From contig CAMNHM010000097.1 in NCBI GenBank assembly GCA_946539475.1, forward strand, positions 1 to 10,214: a stretch of DNA of 10,214 nt, given 5' to 3'. The notes under the pieces are model-generated. The model worked only from the letters and a program-made list of their open reading frames with translations, searched no databases and was not told where the DNA came from. Made by a program: the position numbers and the translations under genes. Source of the stretch: an uncultured Prevotellaceae bacterium. Its GTDB lineage: Bacteria; Bacteroidota; Bacteroidia; Bacteroidales; Bacteroidaceae. Every line of letters starts with the position of its first letter. The first letter of the stretch is position 1. This document shows positions 6,629 to 10,214 of the stretch, piece by piece.

Positions 6629-8347
6629 ATGCTGAGTTCCCTGCTGATAAGCCTGTTGCTAAGCATCTATGCCCCGCCAGTGGATTACGATATCCTGCTG
6701 GCGGGGAATTTCGGTGAGCCTCGTCCCCACCACTTCCATGGTGGACTCGACATCTCCACCGACAATGTCGAGGGCAAGCACATCTATGCCATCGGCGACG
6801 GCTATGTCAGCCGTGTCACTCAGGGACTCTACGGCTTCGGGAATGCCGTCTACGTCACACATCCTGAGGGCTATACCTCGGTCTATTGTCATCTGAAGTC
6901 TTTCTCTCCGCGCATCAAGGCCGCCTTGCGGCGCTATCAGTACGAGCATCAGACGTCAGTCCCTGATGCTCGTCTTTCGCCTCTGGTGTGTCCGGTGTCG
7001 CGCGGGCAGTTCATCGCCCTCAGCGGCAATACCGGCAATTCCACGGGGCCTCACCTCCACCTGGAGATTCATGATACCCGTACCTGGGACATGCTCGACC
7101 CCTATGAGTTCATTGGCGATCATATCAGCGACACCATCCCCCCTCAGGCCCATTCGCTGATGGCCTGTCCGCAGCAGGGTGTCGTCTGCGGCAACAGCCG
7201 GAAGCAAGTCTTTGGCTTCTCCTCCCATCAGCTGTCGCGCGAGCTGACAGCCTGGGGCAGGGTAGGCTTTGCCCTCTGGGCCGATGACTATATGCAGGGC
7301 ACCTATCATCATTATGGCGTGCGCGAGCAGATACTGATGTGCGACGGCCAGGTGGTGTTTCGTGCCCTGGTCAATCGTGTGCCGGTGGGGCAGAACCGCT
7401 TCGTCAACTCCTGGGGCGACTACGATCACTGGCTGCACCATCGCGTGTGGTTTCTCAAGTCGTTTGTTGATCCAGGCAACCGTCTCCCCATCCTGAGCGC
7501 TGATGCCAGTCGCGGCATCATCGATTTCTGCGAGGAGCGCCCTTACCGGCTGGAGTACATCCTGCGCGACTACAAGGGCAACGAGAGCCATTATGCCTTC
7601 ACCGTGAGGGGAGAGAAGCCTGCATCTCAGGGAGAATCCGGAGAATCCGGATTTCCCGGATATTCCGGATATCCCGGATATCCCGGATATCCCGGATATT
7701 CTGGAGAATCGGGCGATACCCGCGTCTTCCATTGGAGCCAGACCAACTCCTATTCCCTTCCGGGCGAGATGCAGCTGGTGGTGCCCTATGGCCTGCTTGC
7801 CGACGATGTGGCACTGAAGCCCGAAGTGACGCGCCGCCCTGACCAGATGGCTGACTGGTATGCGTTCCATCCCGTCAGCTGTCCGCTCGTCAGCGATGGC
7901 GAGCTCTATATCCGTCCGCGCCTCGACAATATCGGGGCGGACAGCATCCTCCACACCGAGGCCGACCACTCGAAACTCTATGTGCGCACTGCCGACGGAC
8001 GATTCATGGGGGGCGAATACCACGACGGGTGGGTGATGGGACGTATCCGCGACCTGGGACTCACCTATACCCTCGACTACGACGACGCGCCCCCGACGGT
8101 GCAGCCGCTCAGCCTGGGTGAGCGCATCGTCTTGCGACTCGCCGACCGGAAGAGTGGGATAGCCTCCTTCACCGCCACTATCGACGACCGCTTCGTCGTG
8201 TTCGAACAGCTCGACAAGAGCCTCACCGTCGTCTGCGACCTGAGCGAGACCCCTCTCCGTCGTACGGGACGCCAGCATCGACTGAAGTTCTCTGCCACCG
8301 ACAACCGGCAGAACACTACCGTTTATGAAACTAACATTAATTATTAA
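6629..8347 (+). CDS. Exported M23 (LytM-type) metallopeptidase with a collagen-like Gly-X-Y insert
   Basis: This 572-residue protein belongs to the zinc endopeptidases that usually cut peptidoglycan cross-bridges in the periplasm. A hydrophobic N-terminus (residues 1-15) is a likely signal peptide, though without the usual positive charge. The M23 domain spans about 28-150: predicted zinc ligands His37 and Asp41 (HGGLD) and His144 of HLH, with His142 catalytic, in GNTGNSTGPHLHLEIH at 133-148. A loop of roughly 30 residues (about 93-125) interrupts the domain. Residues 335-361 are nine Gly-X-Y triplets made from Glu-Ser, Phe-Pro, Tyr-Ser and Tyr-Pro, joining two regions of unrecognised, probably beta-sandwich, fold; the last 85 residues look Ig-like. 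The ATG at 6629 is the only usual in-frame start after the stop at 6605, and GAGGG six bases upstream could act as a ribosome site. All active-site residues are present, so an active enzyme is expected. Confidence 0.92.
   Translation: MLSSLLISLLLSIYAPPVDYDILLAGNFGEPRPHHFHGGLDISTDNVEGKHIYAIGDGYVSRVTQGLYGFGNAVYVTHPEGYTSVYCHLKSFSPRIKAALRRYQYEHQTSVPDARLSPLVCPVSRGQFIALSGNTGNSTGPHLHLEIHDTRTWDMLDPYEFIGDHISDTIPPQAHSLMACPQQGVVCGNSRKQVFGFSSHQLSRELTAWGRVGFALWADDYMQGTYHHYGVREQILMCDGQVVFRALVNRVPVGQNRFVNSWGDYDHWLHHRVWFLKSFVDPGNRLPILSADASRGIIDFCEERPYRLEYILRDYKGNESHYAFTVRGEKPASQGESGESGFPGYSGYPGYPGYPGYSGESGDTRVFHWSQTNSYSLPGEMQLVVPYGLLADDVALKPEVTRRPDQMADWYAFHPVSCPLVSDGELYIRPRLDNIGADSILHTEADHSKLYVRTADGRFMGGEYHDGWVMGRIRDLGLTYTLDYDDAPPTVQPLSLGERIVLRLADRKSGIASFTATIDDRFVVFEQLDKSLTVVCDLSETPLRRTGRQHRLKFSATDNRQNTTVYETNINY
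7631..7711 (+). repeat. Nine in-frame 9-base tandem units encoding Gly-X-Y triplets
   Basis: Nine units of nine bases, all starting GGA, encode GES, GES, GFP, GYS, GYP, GYP, GYP, GYS, GES. The central unit GGATATCCC contains the palindrome GGATATCC, so the array can pair with itself and the opposite strand reads as similar repeats. The three GYP units are identical; the flanking ones diverge. Because the unit is a multiple of three, copy-number change would keep the M23 frame. Confidence 0.92.
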
Positions 8348-8352
8348 ATAAT

Positions 8353-10080
8353 ATGAAGAAGATAGCATTAGTACTTATCATTTTCCATCTTTCACTTCTC
8401 ACTTCTTTGGCCTGCACCAACTTCATCGTGGGCAAGAAGGCCTCTGCCGACGGCTCCGTGTTCGTCACCTACAATGCCGACTCCTACGGCTCGTTCATGC
8501 CCCTCTACCACTATCCCGCCGCCAAGCACCAGCCTGGCGAGATGCGCAAGATCACGGAGTGGGACACGGGCAAGTATCTCGGCAAGATCGCCGAGGCACC
8601 CGAGACGTGGAACGTCATCGGTAACACCAACGAGTGGCAGCTCACCATCGGTGAGACTACCTTTGGAGGTCGCCACGAGATGACCGACTCTACCGGCATC
8701 ATCGACTACGGCTCACTCATCTACGTCACCCTCCAGCGTGCCCGTACGGCCCGTGAGGCCATCCAGGTGATGACATCCCTCGTAGAGCAGTACGGCTACT
8801 ACTCCGAGGGCGAGACCTTCTCCATCGCCGACCCCAACGAGGCCTGGATGCTCGAGATGATGGGCTGCGGCCCCGACCGCACCAAGTCGGCGGAGCGCAC
8901 CGTGTGGGTGGCCGTCCGCATCCCTGACGATGCCGTGGCAGCCCACGCCAACCAGAGCCGCATCACCCGTTTCCTCGACGGCCGCTATACGCCCGTCAAA
9001 CTGAAGGATCTCCAGAAGAAATACCCCGTAGGCGGCAAGAAGTCCGTACCCAATCTGGTGTGCTATTCCGACAATGTCGTCAAGTACGCACGCACCATGG
9101 GCTGGTTCTCGGGCAAGGATGCCGAGTTCAGCTACAATGCAGCCTATGCCGCCCCCGACTTCTCTGGTCGCCGCTACTGCGAGGCCCGCGTGTGGAGCTT
9201 CTTCAACCGCTTTGCCGACGACTTCTCAAAGTACGTGCCCTATGCAGCAGGCATCGAGAAGGATGCCGAGCCCATGCCCCTCTGGATCATCCCCAACAAG
9301 AAAGTATCGCTGCAGGACCTGCGCGACGCCATGCGCGACCACTATGAGGGCACACCTTTCGCCCTCGACAAGGACGGCGACATCGGAGGCGGCATCTTCC
9401 AGATGCCTTACCGCCTCTCGCCGCTCTCCTACAAGCACGATGGCAAGGAGTATTTCAACGAGCGTCCCATCTCTACCTTCCAGACGGCCTGGTCGTTCAT
9501 CTCGCAGATGCGCTCCTGGCTGCCCCGTGAGATTGGAGGATGCTTCTGGTTTGGCAACGACGACGGCAACATGGTGGCCTACACCCCGATGTACTCCTGC
9601 ATGACGCGCCTGCCCAAGTGCTTCTCGGGCGAGGGTGCCGATGATATCACCTTCTCCATGGACAATGCCTTCTGGGTGTGCAACTGGGTCAGCAACATGG
9701 TCTATCCCCGCTACTCGATGCTCTTCCCCTCGCTCAAGGAGGTGCGCGACTCGCTCGACCAGTCGTACGACCGCCTGCAGGCCCAGACCGAAGTGCGTGC
9801 GCAGGCCCTTGAGGGTGATGCACGAGTCCGTTTCCTCACTGACTACAGCTGTCAGAAGGGCGACGAGATGATCGACTGCTGGCGCCAGCTGGCCTTCCAC
9901 CTCATCGTGAAGTACAACGACTGCGCCGTGCGCCCCACCGACAAGCAGCGCCGCTTCGAGCGCGACCAGTATGGCCGTGGTGCCCGTATCAAGCGTCCCG
10001 GCATGCCTGAGGGCTATGTCAAGGAGCAGCTCAAACTTACGGGCGACCGTTTCCTGATGCCTGTCGAAGAGAAGAAATGA
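8353..10080 (+). CDS. Exported C69 family dipeptidase (PepD-like Ntn-hydrolase)
   Basis: The 575-residue protein matches peptidase family C69, whose members cleave dipeptides with an N-terminal cysteine nucleophile. Residues 1-20 form a signal peptide (KKIALVLIIF core) ending directly before Cys21 in ACTNFIVGKKASADGS (20-35), the family's characteristic start, so removal of the signal peptide would expose the nucleophile. Other family blocks: ETTFGGRHEM at 101-110, IDYGSLIYVTLQRARTAREA at 117-136, YSEGETFSIADPNEAWMLEM at 150-169, and VWVAVRIPDD...AHANQSRI at 184-204. Most long Bacteroidetes members share this architecture. A lipoprotein with lipidated Cys21 is less likely: the residue at -3 is Ser rather than Leu. 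It begins 5 bases after the M23 gene and is followed by a strong terminator. It may release amino acids from peptides in the periplasm. Confidence 0.93.
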   Translation: MKKIALVLIIFHLSLLTSLACTNFIVGKKASADGSVFVTYNADSYGSFMPLYHYPAAKHQPGEMRKITEWDTGKYLGKIAEAPETWNVIGNTNEWQLTIGETTFGGRHEMTDSTGIIDYGSLIYVTLQRARTAREAIQVMTSLVEQYGYYSEGETFSIADPNEAWMLEMMGCGPDRTKSAERTVWVAVRIPDDAVAAHANQSRITRFLDGRYTPVKLKDLQKKYPVGGKKSVPNLVCYSDNVVKYARTMGWFSGKDAEFSYNAAYAAPDFSGRRYCEARVWSFFNRFADDFSKYVPYAAGIEKDAEPMPLWIIPNKKVSLQDLRDAMRDHYEGTPFALDKDGDIGGGIFQMPYRLSPLSYKHDGKEYFNERPISTFQTAWSFISQMRSWLPREIGGCFWFGNDDGNMVAYTPMYSCMTRLPKCFSGEGADDITFSMDNAFWVCNWVSNMVYPRYSMLFPSLKEVRDSLDQSYDRLQAQTEVRAQALEGDARVRFLTDYSCQKGDEMIDCWRQLAFHLIVKYNDCAVRPTDKQRRFERDQYGRGARIKRPGMPEGYVKEQLKLTGDRFLMPVEEKK

Positions 10081-10127
10081 CACACTGGGGGCAGGATACT
10101 TCGTGTCATTGACGTCCCTATACGAAC

Positions 10128-10162
10128 GAAGGCTTGCAGTCGATGCAAGCCTTCTTTTTTTT
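10128..10162 (+). terminator. Intrinsic terminator of the plus-strand cluster
   Basis: A perfect 11-base-pair stem, GAAGGCTTGCA (10128-10138) with its complement at 10144-10154, closes a 5-base loop (GTCGA) and is followed by eight T residues (10155-10162). It lies 47 bases after the dipeptidase stop codon. On the minus strand no T-tract follows the stem, so it should act mainly on plus-strand transcription. Confidence 0.95.
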
Positions 10163-10163
10163 C

Positions 10164-10214
10164 CTACAGCTGCTGCAGGCGTGCGATGTACTTGCCGAGG
10201 ATGTCGAACTCGAG
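10164..10214 (-). CDS. C-terminal end of a convergent gene, probably riboflavin synthase alpha chain
   Basis: Only the last 16 codons and the TAG stop (10164-10166) are in the window; they read LEFDILGKYIARLQQL. This resembles the C-terminal end of riboflavin synthase (RibE), where a segment like VN-[IL]-E-x-D-[IM]-[IL]-GKY precedes the final helix. In that case the enzyme makes riboflavin from two molecules of 6,7-dimethyl-8-ribityllumazine. The fragment is short, so the gene name is tentative. That a gene ends here is supported by the open frame to the edge, codon use like the neighbours, and the terminator placed exactly between the two converging genes. Confidence 0.55.
   Translation of the reverse strand, partial: LEFDILGKYIARLQQL

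Noticed and set aside
7631..7711. Possible CRISPR array
   Set aside because: The units are 9 bases long, contiguous and in frame with a gene; there are no spacers and no cas genes.
6956..8368. A 470-codon open frame on the minus strand opposite the M23 gene
   Set aside because: The plus-strand frame has complete M23 motifs and a signal sequence. The antisense frame has no recognisable domain and stays open because of GC-rich third positions in the real gene.
9226..10083. A 285-codon minus-strand open frame opposite the dipeptidase
   Set aside because: It mirrors the codon bias of the C69 gene, has no family motif, no -7 box and no plausible start region.

Overview
The window looks like chromosomal DNA of a Bacteroidales bacterium, most likely Prevotella or a close relative. 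Evidence: all three promoters I can place have the Bacteroidetes -7 box TAnnTTTG, clear Shine-Dalgarno sites are almost absent, exported proteins end their signal peptides in NAQ, and the families are typical of the group (GHL10 hydrolase, short CstA, C69 dipeptidase, small outer-membrane barrels). GC-rich coding DNA alternates with short AT-rich spacers. I see no tRNA, rRNA, insertion sequence, phage gene or CRISPR array, and no gene-free stretch over 300 bases.

Left part (1-3652, minus strand): a hexuronate catabolism pair, uxuA (mannonate dehydratase) followed by uxuB (fructuronate reductase, cut by the left edge). Upstream in the same direction, behind a separate promoter, lies an exported GHL10 family glycoside hydrolase. 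UxuB and UxuA together take D-fructuronate through D-mannonate to 2-keto-3-deoxygluconate; the hydrolase might supply sugars from outside, but that link rests on position only.

Centre (3653-3770): a 118-base divergent control region. Two -7 boxes point away from each other and the DNA between them is mostly four perfect copies of a 7-base repeat, placed where both -33 elements should be.

Right part (3771-10080, plus strand): five tightly spaced genes (gaps of 5 to 11 bases) that look like one transcript: a CstA family transporter, a small outer-membrane beta-barrel, nadC for NAD synthesis, an exported M23 metallopeptidase and an exported C69 cysteine dipeptidase. A strong intrinsic terminator follows. 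The M23 protein carries nine Gly-X-Y triplets encoded by a near-palindromic 9-base tandem repeat. Peptide release outside the cytoplasm (M23, C69) plus uptake (CstA) makes a plausible theme; nadC looks like a housekeeping passenger. At the right edge is the end of a convergent gene, probably riboflavin synthase.

I find no convincing new defence, mobile or biosynthetic system. The most unusual signals are short tandem repeats at functionally sensitive places: the uxuA-uxuB spacer, the divergent promoter region and the M23 coding sequence.
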